52,439 nucleotides of DNA, taken from the NCBI GenBank assembly GCA_016195725.1, contig JACPZB010000086.1, forward strand, positions 1-52,439, read 5' to 3'. Source of the DNA: Deltaproteobacteria bacterium. GTDB lineage: Bacteria > Desulfobacterota > GWC2-55-46 > UBA9637. Below the pieces are notes generated by a model. It worked only from the letters and a program-made list of their open reading frames with translations, did no database searches and was not told where the DNA came from. Shown in pieces: positions 26,337 through 35,747 of this stretch. The translations under genes and the position numbers were made by a program. Every line of letters begins with the position of its first letter. Position 1 is the stretch's first letter.

Positions 26337-27923
26337 ATGTCAAAGAGCATAATGCGGCGTTTTATTTTGTTAGGTTTTTTCTTTCTGCTTGCAGTGACGT
26401 TTTTCCTGCCATCAACGCCTCTGTCAAAATCACTGCCTTCCTTGTGGAGGGATAAATTTCCCAAAATAGCTTTGGGTCTTGATTTGCAGGGTGGTATGCA
26501 TCTTGTGCTTCAGGTGAATACTGAAAAAGGCGTTGAAAATCATATACAGAGAATGAGCAAGGGCATGGAGGCCCTGTTCAAGGAAAAGAAGATTGCAGTC
26601 TCAGAAATAAAGGCTCAGGGCGCCAAGATTTTAATCTCATATCCCGGTGCAGATGCAAAGACAGCTGTGGAAAAGGCTGTGGGAGATCACTATGCAATCT
26701 TTAAAAAAGTACCTGAAAAGGAGAATGCAATAGCATATGCCCTTACGGACAGCGAGGCAAAAAGAATAAAGGAATGGTCAACATCTCAAGCTATTGAAAC
26801 CATAAGGAACAGGATAGATAAATTTGGGGTGGCAGAGCCGCACATTCATGCCCAGGGAAAGGATGAAATTGTAGTCCAGCTTCCTGGCTTAAAAGATCCC
26901 GACAGGGCTATAGCGCTCATAGGAAAGACTGCTGTATTGGAATTTAAGCTGCTGGATGAGTCAGGTGATGTAAAGAAGGCCATTGACGGCCAGATTCCAG
27001 ATGGAGATGAGCTTCTCTATGAAAGAAGAGTAGATAAAGAGACAGGGTCAGTAAGGCAAACTCCGTATCTTATAAAAAAAGAGGCTGTTCTGACAGGCGA
27101 CCTTTTAACCGATGCAAGGGTTTCAATAGATTCCCAATTCAATGAACCGTATGTTTCACTCACCTTTGACAGCGAAGGTGCAAGGATATTTGAAAATGTT
27201 ACAGGCCAGAATGTAAATAAGAGAATGGCAATTATCCTTGACGGCAATGTTTATTCAGCCCCTGTTATACGGGAAAAGATAAGCGGCGGCAGGGCCCAGA
27301 TTTCAGGCAGCTTTACGCACGAGACAGCAACAGACTTGGCAATAGTGCTCAGGGCTGGCGCTTTGCCTGCGCCTGTCAACATTATCCAGAACGTTACTGT
27401 AGGTCCCTCTCTCGGAGAAGACTCTATAAAGGCAGGTATCAAGGCTGCTATTATAGGCGGCATACTTGTCCTTGGATTTATGCTTTTTTATTATAGATTG
27501 TCCGGCCTTATTGCAGATTTCGCAATGATAATAAATATTATCATGCTCCTCGGCGCAATGGCATGGCTCAATGCAACCCTTACCCTCCCTGGCATCGCAG
27601 GCATCATATTGACAATTGGCATGGGTGTTGATTCCAATGTTCTGATATTTGAGAGGATAAAGGAAGAGCTCAAAACAGGCAGGACTATACGGTCAGCAAT
27701 CGATGCAGGCTATGATCGTGCATGGTGGACTATTATAGACTCCCATGTAACAACGCTTATCACTGCAGCAGTATTATTTCAATTTGGCAGCGGTCCTATA
27801 AAAGGCTTTGCCGTATCTTTAAGCATCGGCATATTGATAAACCTGTTTACAGCCCTTGTGGGAACAAAGGTGGTTTACGATATGATAACCCAGAGGAAAA
27901 GATTGGAGAGATTGAGCATCTAA
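26337..27923 (+). CDS. secD: Protein translocase subunit SecD
   Basis: SecD with SecF uses the proton motive force to pull preproteins out of SecYEG on the periplasmic side. The sequence has an N-terminal membrane helix (FILLGFFFLLAVTFFL), the GLDLQGGMHLVLQV motif, a large periplasmic region with two ferredoxin-like parts, and a C-terminal RND-type membrane block with TLPGIAGIILTIGMGVDSNV and ERIKEELKTGRT. ATG 26337 behind a GGGGGG run gives 528 aa; the track start 26310 lies in the repeat element. The spacing to secF is 97 bases, filled by another repeat. Confidence 0.95.
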   Translation: MSKSIMRRFILLGFFFLLAVTFFLPSTPLSKSLPSLWRDKFPKIALGLDLQGGMHLVLQVNTEKGVENHIQRMSKGMEALFKEKKIAVSEIKAQGAKILISYPGADAKTAVEKAVGDHYAIFKKVPEKENAIAYALTDSEAKRIKEWSTSQAIETIRNRIDKFGVAEPHIHAQGKDEIVVQLPGLKDPDRAIALIGKTAVLEFKLLDESGDVKKAIDGQIPDGDELLYERRVDKETGSVRQTPYLIKKEAVLTGDLLTDARVSIDSQFNEPYVSLTFDSEGARIFENVTGQNVNKRMAIILDGNVYSAPVIREKISGGRAQISGSFTHETATDLAIVLRAGALPAPVNIIQNVTVGPSLGEDSIKAGIKAAIIGGILVLGFMLFYYRLSGLIADFAMIINIIMLLGAMAWLNATLTLPGIAGIILTIGMGVDSNVLIFERIKEELKTGRTIRSAIDAGYDRAWWTIIDSHVTTLITAAVLFQFGSGPIKGFAVSLSIGILINLFTALVGTKVVYDMITQRKRLERLSI

Positions 27924-27927
27924 AAAA

Positions 27928-27997
27928 GAGGAAAAGGGAATTAGAAATTAGAAAACATCTCTTCTGTTTTCCCTTTTCTGATTTCTATTTACTATTT
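27928..27997. repeat. 7-nt phased inverted element between secD and secF
   Basis: Ten words: GAGGAAA, AGGGAAT, TAGAAAT, TAGAAAA, CATCTCT, TCTGTTT, TCCCTTT, TCTGATT, TCTATTT, ACTATTT. The arms are approximate inverse complements. The secF ribosome site (AAGGGAGG) starts right after it. Confidence 0.75.
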
Positions 27998-28020
27998 CTC
28001 AAGGGAGGTTTCATAAATAA

Positions 28021-28929
28021 ATGGATATTTTAAAGGATACAAAAATAGACTTCATAGGAAAGAGGTACTATGCCTTCATATTTTCAGCAATACTGGCTGT
28101 AGTGGGAATTGTTGCGGCAGTTTTTATACCAATGGGCAAGGCAAATCTCGGCATTGATTTTACAGGAGGCATTGCAATACAACTCAAATTTGAAAAGCCA
28201 ATTGCAATCGAACAGGCAAGAAGCATATTAGACAAAGAAGGATCCAAAGATGCTGAACTTCAACAAATTGCCGGCGCTCATCAACTCTTGATACGGCTTA
28301 AAAAGGCAGAGGGTGAATTAAAGGCAATATCTGATAAGCTGACAGATGCCTTTACAAAAGGATTTGCTGACAACAAGTTTATCATAGAATCAACCACTGC
28401 TGTAGGTCCGACAGTCGGTAAAAAACTCCAGAAAGACGCCCTATGGGCAGTAGGGATATCGCTCTTAGGCATCCTTGTCTATGTGGCATGGAGATTTGAA
28501 CTTATATTCGGCATTGCAGCGGTAATCGCAACATTTCATGATGTTCTGGCAGTGCTGGGCGTATTTTATATAATGAATAAAGAGATTAACCTCCTTATAA
28601 TTACAGCCCTTCTGACCCTTGCAGGATATTCCCTGACTGATACAGTGGTTGTCTTTGACAGGATACGGGAAAACTTAAGAAAGAGGGGCAAAGAGGTTCT
28701 TGAAGACCTTATCAATAGAAGCATAAATGAGGTTTTGAGCAGGACAATTGTTACCTCGAGCACAGTGCTTTTGGTCTTATTGGCGCTTCTCATAGCAGGC
28801 GGCGAGGTAATCCACGACTTTTCCCTTGCCCTCTTTTTCGGCGTATTGGTAGGAACATATTCATCAATCTTTGTTGCAAGTCCACTGCTGCTTTTATGGA
28901 AGGGGAGGAGGGGAAGGTTAATTAGGTAA
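28021..28929 (+). CDS. secF: Protein translocase subunit SecF
   Basis: Partner of SecD in the inner membrane. It has an N-terminal helix, the LGIDFTGGIAIQLKF motif at the start of the periplasmic domain, and the C-terminal membrane block with ALLTLAGYSLTDTVVVFDRIREN, which carries residues used in proton coupling. The length (302 aa) is normal. ATG 28021 follows GGGAGG by about ten bases. The stop is four bases from the stop of convergent typA, so no separate terminator region exists. Confidence 0.95.
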   Translation: MDILKDTKIDFIGKRYYAFIFSAILAVVGIVAAVFIPMGKANLGIDFTGGIAIQLKFEKPIAIEQARSILDKEGSKDAELQQIAGAHQLLIRLKKAEGELKAISDKLTDAFTKGFADNKFIIESTTAVGPTVGKKLQKDALWAVGISLLGILVYVAWRFELIFGIAAVIATFHDVLAVLGVFYIMNKEINLLIITALLTLAGYSLTDTVVVFDRIRENLRKRGKEVLEDLINRSINEVLSRTIVTSSTVLLVLLALLIAGGEVIHDFSLALFFGVLVGTYSSIFVASPLLLLWKGRRGRLIR

Positions 28930-28933
28930 AGGG

Positions 28934-30742
28934 TTATTTCTCTTTTCTCGGCCTCTTGTTTACCTCAAGGACCTTTTTGCGAATCCTGATATTTTTCGGT
29001 GTAACCTCAACGACCTCATCATCTTTGATAAATTCTATGGCCTGTTCAAGGCTCATTATCCTCGGGGGTGCAAGACGAAGCGTATCATCAGCCCCTGCTG
29101 ATCTTATATTGGTAAGTTTCTTTTCCTTTACCACATTCACATCAAGATCGTTCTCCCTTGAATTCTCGCCAATCACCATGCCTTCATAGACCGACGTCCC
29201 TTCGTTTATAAAAAGCTCTCCCCTCGGCTGAAGATGGAACAGGGCATAGCTGGTTGCAACATCTCCCCTGTCTGCAACGAGCGCGCCTGTTGTGCGCTTT
29301 GATATGGCACCTTGCCATGGTTCATAACCGTCGAAAATATGATTTAAAAGACCTGTGCCTTTTGTATCTGTGAGAAACTCTGTTCTAAATCCTATAAGTC
29401 CCCTGGACGGCAAATGAAATTCCATTCTTACCCTGCCGTGGCCGTTATTCTGCATCTTCTGCATTTTCCCCCTTCTCATGCCTATCTTCTGAGTTACAAC
29501 GCCGATAAATTCTTCAGGACAGTCTATGATAAGCTGTTCCATAGGCTCATGTGTTATGCCATTTATCTCTTTTATGATAGTTTCAGGCATCCCGACAGTA
29601 AGTTCATAACCCTCGCGTCTCATCATCTCTATGAGGATTGCCAGCTGAAGCTCGCCCCTTCCCATAACCTTGAATGAATCCTTTGACTCCATTGGCTCCA
29701 TGCGAATCGCCACATTATAAAGAAGCTCCTTTTCAAGCCTTTCTTTAAGATGCCGTGATGTTACAAATTTTCCCTCTCTGCCTGCAAAAGGAGATGAATT
29801 GATAGAAAAGACCATTGAGATTGTCGGTTCGTCAACAGCAATTCTTGGCAATGGTTTTGGATCTTCAGCATCCGTAATGGTATCGCCGATGTTCGCGCCT
29901 TCTATGCCTGCGATTGCAACAATATCGCCCATACGGGCCTTGGACATCGCAACTCTTTTAAGACCTTGGAAACCGTAAAGCGCAGTAATCTTTGCCTTCA
30001 CTGTTTCACCTTTTTGATTCACATCGCCGACCACCTGGCCTGCCTTTATAATGCCGTTAAATATGCGGCCTATGGCAAGCCTGCCGACATAGTCATTATA
30101 GTCTATATTGGTTACAAGGATTTGGAGTTTCTCATTTTCATCACCCTGCGGCGCTGGGATGGTTTTGAGTATTGCCTCAAATAGACAGCGGATGTCCTTT
30201 GTGTCTTCACCAGGGTTAAGTTTTGCGATGCCTTCTCTTGCAATGGTATAGACAACGGGAAAATCAATCTGCTCTTCAACTGCATCTAAATCTATGAACA
30301 GATCATAAACCTCGTTTAAGACCTCATTGATTCTGGCATCAGGTCTGTCAATCTTATTTATGACCACAATGGGCGGAAGTTTAAGCTCAAGCGCCTTTTT
30401 AAGTACAAATCTGGTCTGCGGCAGAGGGCCTTCTGATGCGTCAACGAGAAGAAGAACTCCGTCCACCATCTTTAATGTCCGCTCCACTTCGCCGCCGAAA
30501 TCCGCGTGACCGGGCGTATCAACGATATTTATCTTAACACCATTGTAGGAAACCGCAGTATTCTTTGCCATAATGGTTATGCCGCGTTCGCGCTCCAGGT
30601 CAATGGAATCCATTACCCTTTCTTCCACCCTTTCATTTTCCCTGAATATGCCGGCCTGTTTGAGCATAAAATCAACCAGGGTGGTTTTGCCGTGATCAAC
30701 ATGAGCTATAATAGCAATATTCCTGATTTGTTCGTTTTTCAT
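28934..30742 (-). CDS. typA: Ribosome-associated GTPase TypA/BipA
   Basis: A translational GTPase that binds the ribosome and helps 50S assembly and stress responses, notably in the cold. Its G motifs are intact: [15 protein letters not shown] (G1), [13 protein letters not shown] (G2), [14 protein letters not shown] (G3), [13 protein letters not shown] (G4). It continues with EF-G-like domains and the BipA-specific C-terminal region containing [19 protein letters not shown]. Length 602 aa is standard. The ATG follows GGGAG. It is the last gene of the rpmH-to-typA run, 26 bases after mnmE. Confidence 0.95.
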   Translation of the reverse strand: MKNEQIRNIAIIAHVDHGKTTLVDFMLKQAGIFRENERVEERVMDSIDLERERGITIMAKNTAVSYNGVKINIVDTPGHADFGGEVERTLKMVDGVLLLVDASEGPLPQTRFVLKKALELKLPPIVVINKIDRPDARINEVLNEVYDLFIDLDAVEEQIDFPVVYTIAREGIAKLNPGEDTKDIRCLFEAILKTIPAPQGDENEKLQILVTNIDYNDYVGRLAIGRIFNGIIKAGQVVGDVNQKGETVKAKITALYGFQGLKRVAMSKARMGDIVAIAGIEGANIGDTITDAEDPKPLPRIAVDEPTISMVFSINSSPFAGREGKFVTSRHLKERLEKELLYNVAIRMEPMESKDSFKVMGRGELQLAILIEMMRREGYELTVGMPETIIKEINGITHEPMEQLIIDCPEEFIGVVTQKIGMRRGKMQKMQNNGHGRVRMEFHLPSRGLIGFRTEFLTDTKGTGLLNHIFDGYEPWQGAISKRTTGALVADRGDVATSYALFHLQPRGELFINEGTSVYEGMVIGENSRENDLDVNVVKEKKLTNIRSAGADDTLRLAPPRIMSLEQAIEFIKDDEVVEVTPKNIRIRKKVLEVNKRPRKEK

Positions 30743-30768
30743 CTTTATCTCCCTCTATAAATGCACAT

Positions 30769-32151
30769 TTATTTTCCAATGCAAAACTGGCTGAATATCC
30801 TGTCAAGGATATCCTCGGTTGTTACCGCGCCAGTTATCTCACCGAGCCTTTCTATGGCCTCTTTCAGTTCCACTGCAATAAATTCTCTGGACAGTTTACT
30901 TTTTAAGGCCTCTTCCGCTTTTGCAACAGCCTTGCTTGCTTGCTCGAGGGTATTTTTGTGGCGCACATTAGATATAATGACATCTGGTAATTCATAAACT
31001 TTTTGCCCCATTGCCTCAGTATATATGGTTTGTCTCAACTCCTCAGCGCCGCGGTCCAGCAGTGCAGAAATCTCTACCTGCGTCATTTCTTTAAATATCT
31101 TACGAAATGAGTCTTGGGCCTTCTTATCAGCAATATCAATTTTATTTCCAATAACAATTATTTTTTTATTGATTATCCTTTCTAAAATTTTAATATCTTC
31201 CTCAAATTTATTGCTTGCGATATCTACCACAAAAAGAACCATCTGACTTGATTCCAGCCTTTTCATGGTGAATCTTATGCCCATACTTTCAACCTTATCT
31301 TGTGTTTCTCTGAGGCCTGCTGTATCCATGAGTCGCAGGGGAATACCTTTTATATTAACAATCTCTTCTATAATATCCCTGGTTGTTCCAGGAGTTGGTG
31401 TAACAATGGCCCGCTCTTCTTTCAAAAGCAGATTCAACAGGCTTGATTTCCCCACATTAGGCCTTCCGAGGATAATGCAATTTATTCCTTCCTTTAAAAT
31501 CCTCCCCTCTTCGTATGTAGAAAGGAGCCTTTGTGTTTCGCTATTTGATTCTTGTAATCGTTTCTCAATTTCTAAATCTGAAATGCTTGCCACATCTTCT
31601 TCATCTGAAAAATCAAGTTCCGCCTCTATATGCACGAGCAGGTTTACAATACCCTCTTGTAGCAGGTTTATCTTCTGTGAGAGCTGACCTTTGAGCTGTG
31701 TGCGGGCAGTCCTTAAGCTTAAATCTGTCTTTGCCCTTATTAAATCAATTACCGCCTCTGCCTGAGTCAAATCTATCTTGTTATTGAGAAATGCCCTTTT
31801 CGTAAACTCGCCTGGCTCTGCCAAACGCGCGCCCTGCCTTAAAACAACCTCCAATACTCTTTGTAAGACAAGCTGGCCGCCGTGACAATGAAATTCCACA
31901 ACATCTTCAGCGGTGAATGACTTAGGTTTTATCATGATCGTCATCAACGCATCATCCAACGTGGTGTTGTCCACAGGATCGAGAATTGCTCCATAGTAAA
32001 GATGATGGCTTGCAAATCTTTTGTGCTGCCTTTTTGGCCTGAATACAGCATCAGCAATCTTCTTTGCATCGCTGCCGCTTATTCTTATAATGCCAATCCC
32101 GCCTTCCCCCAACGGCGTTGCTATGGCGCATATGGTATCTGAGAAATGCAT
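30769..32151 (-). CDS. mnmE: tRNA uridine-5-carboxymethylaminomethyl modification GTPase MnmE
   Basis: MnmE with MnmG modifies U34 of certain tRNAs. It has the N-terminal folate-binding domain (ATPLGEGGIGIIRISG), helical domain, the G domain inserted around residues 215-380 (GRPNVGKSSLLN, DTAGLRETQDKVESMGI, GNKIDIAD) and the conserved C-terminal FCIGK. Length 460 aa is standard. The ATG lies directly against a 7-nt phased repeat and has no recognisable ribosome site. No mnmG follows in this window; typA does. Confidence 0.95.
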   Translation of the reverse strand: MHFSDTICAIATPLGEGGIGIIRISGSDAKKIADAVFRPKRQHKRFASHHLYYGAILDPVDNTTLDDALMTIMIKPKSFTAEDVVEFHCHGGQLVLQRVLEVVLRQGARLAEPGEFTKRAFLNNKIDLTQAEAVIDLIRAKTDLSLRTARTQLKGQLSQKINLLQEGIVNLLVHIEAELDFSDEEDVASISDLEIEKRLQESNSETQRLLSTYEEGRILKEGINCIILGRPNVGKSSLLNLLLKEERAIVTPTPGTTRDIIEEIVNIKGIPLRLMDTAGLRETQDKVESMGIRFTMKRLESSQMVLFVVDIASNKFEEDIKILERIINKKIIVIGNKIDIADKKAQDSFRKIFKEMTQVEISALLDRGAEELRQTIYTEAMGQKVYELPDVIISNVRHKNTLEQASKAVAKAEEALKSKLSREFIAVELKEAIERLGEITGAVTTEDILDRIFSQFCIGK

Positions 32152-32153
32152 TG

Positions 32154-32204
32154 GATTTACGATTTTAGATTTACGATTTGTCTTTTAAATCCGTAATTCG
32201 TAAA
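32154..32204. repeat. 7-nt phased element filling the yidC-mnmE gap
   Basis: GATTTAC, GATTTTA, GATTTAC, GATTTGT, CTTTTAA, ATCCGTA, ATTCGTA in one register, with inverse-complementary ends. It spans the gap from two bases beyond the mnmE ATG to the yidC stop, leaving no room for a separate ribosome site. Confidence 0.75.
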
Positions 32205-33845
32205 TCACTTTGTGGTTTTCTGGATATAATATTGTTGAGCGATGGAGAGCACATTATTTATAAGCCAGTACAGGACAAGGCCTGATGGAAAGTTTAAAAA
32301 CATAAAGGTAAATATCACAGGCATTATTAGCATCATCTTTGCCTGGGTAGGGTCCATAGTAGAAGGCGTCATCTTCTGCTGTATCAACATTGTCGCGCCC
32401 ATGAGCAAAGGGAGCGGACCAAATGCAGCGCCGCCTACGAAGGGAATAGAAGGAGGGATTTGGAGCAATCTGTCCGGAGCTGATAAGTCATTTATCCATA
32501 GCATAAACGGCGCATGGCGCAGCTCTATTGAAGCGCCCAGCACATTATAGAGCGCAATAAAAACCGGTATCTGTAAAACCATGGGCAGACATCCGCCGAG
32601 GGGGTTGATCTTATACCTCTTATAAAGCTCCATAAGCTCGCGGTTCATCTTTTCCTTATCGTCCTTATACCTCTCTCTTAAAGCTACTATCTGCGGTTGA
32701 ATCTTCTGCATCTCCTTCATAGAATCAAGCCCCTTTTTTGTCAATGGGTGAAAGAGTATCTTGATAATAACCGTAAGGAGGATTATGACAAGACCGTAGT
32801 TGGGAATGTATTTGTAAAGAAAATTCATGGATACAAGCAGGGGCTTTGCCAGGAAAGTGAACCAGCCAAGATTTATAGAATCCTCTAGATGAACCCTCTG
32901 GGCTGTCAGTATATCCATTTCCTTTGGCCCAATGTATGCGGTATATGCAATGCTTGTATGAGCGCCTGGCGCCAGACTTAGCGGCACAGCTAACTTAGCT
33001 TTTACCAAATCTTTGGTTGTTGCTGTTGAAAATAAGGCATTTTCTGCTTTCTTAGGTATTATGGCAGATATGAAATACATATCCTCTAAGCCAATCCACG
33101 ATACCTTGCCTTTTAATGCCTCCTCCCCCTCCTTAATGTCTTTTCTCAAAATATTTCCGTCCGCATAGAGAATCGCACCGTTATGATAGGAATAACCACC
33201 TCCCTTTTTTATGGATGGAATAGATGATATAAGAGATGTATCCAATCTGCCTTCAAAGGAATCTGCAGATGTATTTGTAATAGTTATTTCTCCCTGGATA
33301 TTATAACGGTTTGCCGAGAGCGTGTATTTTTTTTCAATCTTGACCCCATCATGAGATACCCATGTAAAGATAAGCTCCTCAGTTTGGCCTGCAGTCAAAA
33401 CCATGCTGGATTTGGATGGTTTAAAGTAAATAGCCTCTGATATTACACCCTTTATGAGATTGTCCTGAAGCGGATATTCCTCCAATCCAGATGCAATCAT
33501 ATCCACATTGCTGGAAGTTGGCTCCAGAGATTCTCTATAACCTTTCAGCTGCCAGCTCTTTATGCCGCCGCCTTTGCTGAAAAAAAGAGCCTTATACAAC
33601 GAAGTCTCAATAGTTACTATCTCGTTGTTATATTGTGGAGTAGAAACAGGCTCTGCTTTTTTTGCTAAAGAGGCAGCAGCGATGGTTTCTGATTTCTCTT
33701 CTATCTTACCATATTGCTGAGGCGCACTATCCCCTCCCGCAGCCTTTTTGACAGGCGGCGGGGCAATCCATTTTTCAATGAACATCTGATAAAGAAAAAG
33801 CACAGCCAACGATAATACAAGCGCTAATATAACTCTTTTTTCCAT
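32205..33845 (-). CDS. yidC: Membrane protein insertase YidC
   Basis: YidC inserts and folds inner-membrane proteins, alone or with SecYEG. The product has an N-terminal membrane helix (VILALVLSLAVLFLYQMF), a large periplasmic beta-sandwich domain typical of Gram-negative YidC, and the conserved C-terminal core from about residue 335 (NYGLVIILLTVIIKILFHPL; PLGGCLPMVLQIPVFIALY) with five membrane segments. Length 546 aa fits the Gram-negative type. yidD lies immediately upstream. The RNA-binding gene jag, often next, is missing between yidC and mnmE. Confidence 0.95.
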   Translation of the reverse strand: MEKRVILALVLSLAVLFLYQMFIEKWIAPPPVKKAAGGDSAPQQYGKIEEKSETIAAASLAKKAEPVSTPQYNNEIVTIETSLYKALFFSKGGGIKSWQLKGYRESLEPTSSNVDMIASGLEEYPLQDNLIKGVISEAIYFKPSKSSMVLTAGQTEELIFTWVSHDGVKIEKKYTLSANRYNIQGEITITNTSADSFEGRLDTSLISSIPSIKKGGGYSYHNGAILYADGNILRKDIKEGEEALKGKVSWIGLEDMYFISAIIPKKAENALFSTATTKDLVKAKLAVPLSLAPGAHTSIAYTAYIGPKEMDILTAQRVHLEDSINLGWFTFLAKPLLVSMNFLYKYIPNYGLVIILLTVIIKILFHPLTKKGLDSMKEMQKIQPQIVALRERYKDDKEKMNRELMELYKRYKINPLGGCLPMVLQIPVFIALYNVLGASIELRHAPFMLWINDLSAPDRLLQIPPSIPFVGGAAFGPLPLLMGATMLIQQKMTPSTMDPTQAKMMLIMPVIFTFMFLNFPSGLVLYWLINNVLSIAQQYYIQKTTK

Positions 33846-33862
33846 AGAAATTTTCCGTTTAA

Positions 33863-34075
33863 TTATGGTACAGGGTCATACCCACCTGGATGGAAGGGAT
33901 GGCATTTAAGAAATCTGTAAACAGCGATGCCAATTCCTTTCCCGGCTCCATATTGTTCTATTGCTTGATGGGCATAAGAAGAACAGCTTGGATAAAAGCG
34001 GCAAGATGGGGCTATCAAGGGAGAAAGGCAATATTTATAAAATCTAATAAGGGTTATCAAAAGCCTTTTAATCAT
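33863..34075 (-). CDS. yidD: Membrane protein insertion efficiency factor YidD
   Basis: A small membrane-associated protein that helps YidC-dependent insertion. Family features are clear in 70 residues: [20 protein letters not shown], three conserved Cys, then the C-terminal [18 protein letters not shown] chose ATG 34075, ten bases behind GGGAG, rather than TTG 34084 of the track, which is too close to that site. The gene lies between rnpA and yidC as in most bacteria. Confidence 0.93.
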   Translation of the reverse strand: MIKRLLITLIRFYKYCLSPLIAPSCRFYPSCSSYAHQAIEQYGAGKGIGIAVYRFLKCHPFHPGGYDPVP

Positions 34076-34107
34076 AATTTTCAAACTCCCTGATTAGCAA
34101 TTTCAGT

Positions 34108-34470
34108 TTATGGTTTAACCTCTCTACCGAAATTACAACCTAAAATTACAGACTTAATCTCTGCTTCAACTTCTTTGTAACCCGCAGGATTAAATCCCTG
34201 TTTGACAGATATAAAAACATCTGTTGAGAGAGGAAAGACCTCTTTATTAAGCCTGAAAAATTCCCTTAAAAGCCGTTTAATCCTATTCCTCTTTACGGCC
34301 TCGCCGATCTTTGTACTGACGCCAAGCCCAAACCTTTTGATGCCAAGTTTGTTTGTTTTTAAAAATATAACAAGGTTTTTACTGGCAACCCTTTCCCCCT
34401 CTTTCCGCACCAGGGTAAAATCTTTGCTTCTAAGAATTCTCTCAGCACGGCTAAAAGAGTATTGCCCCAT
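34108..34470 (-). CDS. rnpA: Ribonuclease P protein component
   Basis: The protein subunit of RNase P, which matures tRNA 5' ends. It has the FTLVRKEGERVASKNLVIF strand region and the central RNA-binding helix with the RNR motif (EAVKRNRIKRLLREFFRL). 120 aa, basic. It starts eight bases after the rpmH stop, so it is cotranscribed with rpmH. The RNA subunit gene rnpB is not in the window. Confidence 0.93.
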   Translation of the reverse strand: MGQYSFSRAERILRSKDFTLVRKEGERVASKNLVIFLKTNKLGIKRFGLGVSTKIGEAVKRNRIKRLLREFFRLNKEVFPLSTDVFISVKQGFNPAGYKEVEAEIKSVILGCNFGREVKP

Positions 34471-34478
34471 TCGTTTAG

Positions 34479-34634
34479 TTATTTATTTATGCTTATGGTA
34501 GGAGACAGCCGTTTTCTACCTTTAGCCCTTCTTCGCTTCACTACCCGTCTTCCGCTAGGCGTTGCCATTCTATTCAGAAACCCGTGAGTCCTTTTTCTGC
34601 TCAGTTTGCTCGGTTGATAAGTTCTTTTTGGCAT
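34479..34634 (-). CDS. rpmH: 50S ribosomal protein L34
   Basis: Missing from the ORF track because it is 51 residues long. The translation begins [20 protein letters not shown] and continues [20 protein letters not shown], the unmistakable L34 sequence; the tail [11 protein letters not shown] is slightly extended. AGAGGTAG lies before the ATG. First gene of the rpmH-rnpA-yidD-yidC-mnmE-typA run. Confidence 0.97.
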   Translation of the reverse strand: MPKRTYQPSKLSRKRTHGFLNRMATPSGRRVVKRRRAKGRKRLSPTISINK

Positions 34635-34663
34635 ATCTACCTCTTTGTTAAAAGTTATCCTAT

Positions 34664-34694
34664 ATTTTAATCATATCTCTTCTTGTTTTGTCAA
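34664..34694 (-). promoter_or_regulatory. Candidate promoter upstream of rpmH
   Basis: On the minus strand, TTGACA (34694-34689) and TAAAAT (34669-34664) are 19 bases apart, about 30 bases from the rpmH start. The -35 is perfect; the long spacer lowers confidence. Confidence 0.45.
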
Positions 34695-34717
34695 GACGGA
34701 AATTCGATTACTGTAAA

Positions 34718-34828
34718 CCCCGTTAGAAACTCTGTTCTCTAACGATTATACAGATGGCGGCTTTATACCGCCATCTTCAAAAAATTTCCTCAACCGCCGA
34801 CAGGAGTCGGCGGCTTTCTCTAACGGGG
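34718..34828. repeat. 111-bp structured palindrome upstream of rpmH
   Basis: Outer ends CCCCGTTAGA and TCTAACGGGG are perfect 10-bp inverted repeats; a third half-site CTCTAACG lies at 34736-34743. Between them are two strong hairpins: GATGGCGG/CCGCCATC (34753-34775) and CCGCCGA/TCGGCGG (34794-34813). A folded RNA would be a three-way junction. A CCCCGTTAGAA half-site also occurs at 2478-2488 in the NHL gene. It may be a dispersed repeat or a small RNA. Confidence 0.6.
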
Positions 34829-34863
34829 TAAACCCACACACCAAAGTTTTTTTGGGGGGGGTA
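34829..34863. repeat. ACCC-CACACC hairpin repeat, copy 1
   Basis: TAAACCCACACACCAAAGTTTTTTTGGGGGGGGTAA directly follows the structured palindrome. It closely resembles the reverse complement of 48200-48235 (TTTACCCCCACACCAAAG...GTGTGGGGGTTT), so these are two copies of one hairpin repeat. Confidence 0.55.
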
Positions 34864-34916
34864 AGGTTCATTTTTTACAATTGATTTTTATTGGAGTTCT
34901 GCTACAGTATTTGCTT

Positions 34917-35699
34917 ATGAGGAATAGGTTTAAAAAAACAGCTATTGCTGGCGCCAAAAACGCAGGCCTGCTCCTTAAGAAAAATTTGGGCAAGGTGCGC
35001 TTTATTGAATTTAAGGGTGTAATAGATATTGTAACAGAGATGGATAAAAAGGCAGAAGATTTAATAATAAAAACAATAAAAAAAGAATTTCCTGAACATG
35101 GAATATTAACAGAAGAGAGTGCGGAGCAAAAATCGAAATCAGAATATCGCTGGATTATTGACCCTCTTGATGGCACTACAAATTATTCGCATGGCTATCC
35201 TGTGTTCTGTCTTTCCATGGCATTAGAAAAAGCAGGTGAAATCATACTGGGTGTTGTCTATGACCCGATGCTCAATGAGTTATTTACAGCAGAGAAAGAT
35301 AGGGGGACATATCTAAACAATAAGAGGATAAAGGTATCTCAGATACACGAACTCAGCACAAGCCTGCTTGCAACCGGTTTCCCCTACGATGTAAGGACAT
35401 CTTCCCAAAATAATCTCAAGCATTTTTCAAATTTCGCTGTCAGGGCCCAGGCTATACGAAGGGCAGGCTCTGCTGCGCTGGATATGTGCTATGTTGCATG
35501 CGGCAGGTTTGATGGTTTCTGGGAAATGAAACTAAAGCCGTGGGACACTGCGGCAGCAATGCTCATAATTAAAGAGGCTGGGGGCATAGTAACAGATTTC
35601 AGAGGCAAGCGGTTTTCATTGTACTCGGGCGAAACCCTTGCAAGCAATGGGTTGATTCATGATGAGATGATAAGGGTGCTGCAAGGTAGAAGGAAATAA
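34917..35699 (+). CDS. suhB: Inositol monophosphatase family protein
   Basis: A Mg-dependent, Li-sensitive phosphatase fold that acts on inositol phosphates and related sugar phosphates; the SuhB subgroup also binds RNA polymerase and aids rRNA synthesis. Metal ligands are visible: Glu in GILTEESAE, the DPLDGTTNYSHG motif, and WDTAAAMLIIKEAGG. From ATG 34917 it has 260 aa, typical; the track start at 34881 adds residues with no match. No good ribosome site is visible. The symbol is by family resemblance only. Confidence 0.85.
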   Translation: MRNRFKKTAIAGAKNAGLLLKKNLGKVRFIEFKGVIDIVTEMDKKAEDLIIKTIKKEFPEHGILTEESAEQKSKSEYRWIIDPLDGTTNYSHGYPVFCLSMALEKAGEIILGVVYDPMLNELFTAEKDRGTYLNNKRIKVSQIHELSTSLLATGFPYDVRTSSQNNLKHFSNFAVRAQAIRRAGSAALDMCYVACGRFDGFWEMKLKPWDTAAAMLIIKEAGGIVTDFRGKRFSLYSGETLASNGLIHDEMIRVLQGRRK

Positions 35700-35714
35700 A
35701 AAGTTGCCAACAAT

Positions 35715-35734
35715 TTATCCACAAATTTTCCACA
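35715..35734 (+). promoter_or_regulatory. Pair of DnaA-box-like sites
   Basis: TTATCCACA (35715-35723), a perfect DnaA box, is followed by TTTTCCACA (35726-35734), a common variant. Their starts are 11 bases apart, about one helical turn. They lie just upstream of the MerR-gene promoter and within 1.1 kb of rpmH. Confidence 0.5.
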
Positions 35735-35747
35735 CCATAAATTAAAC

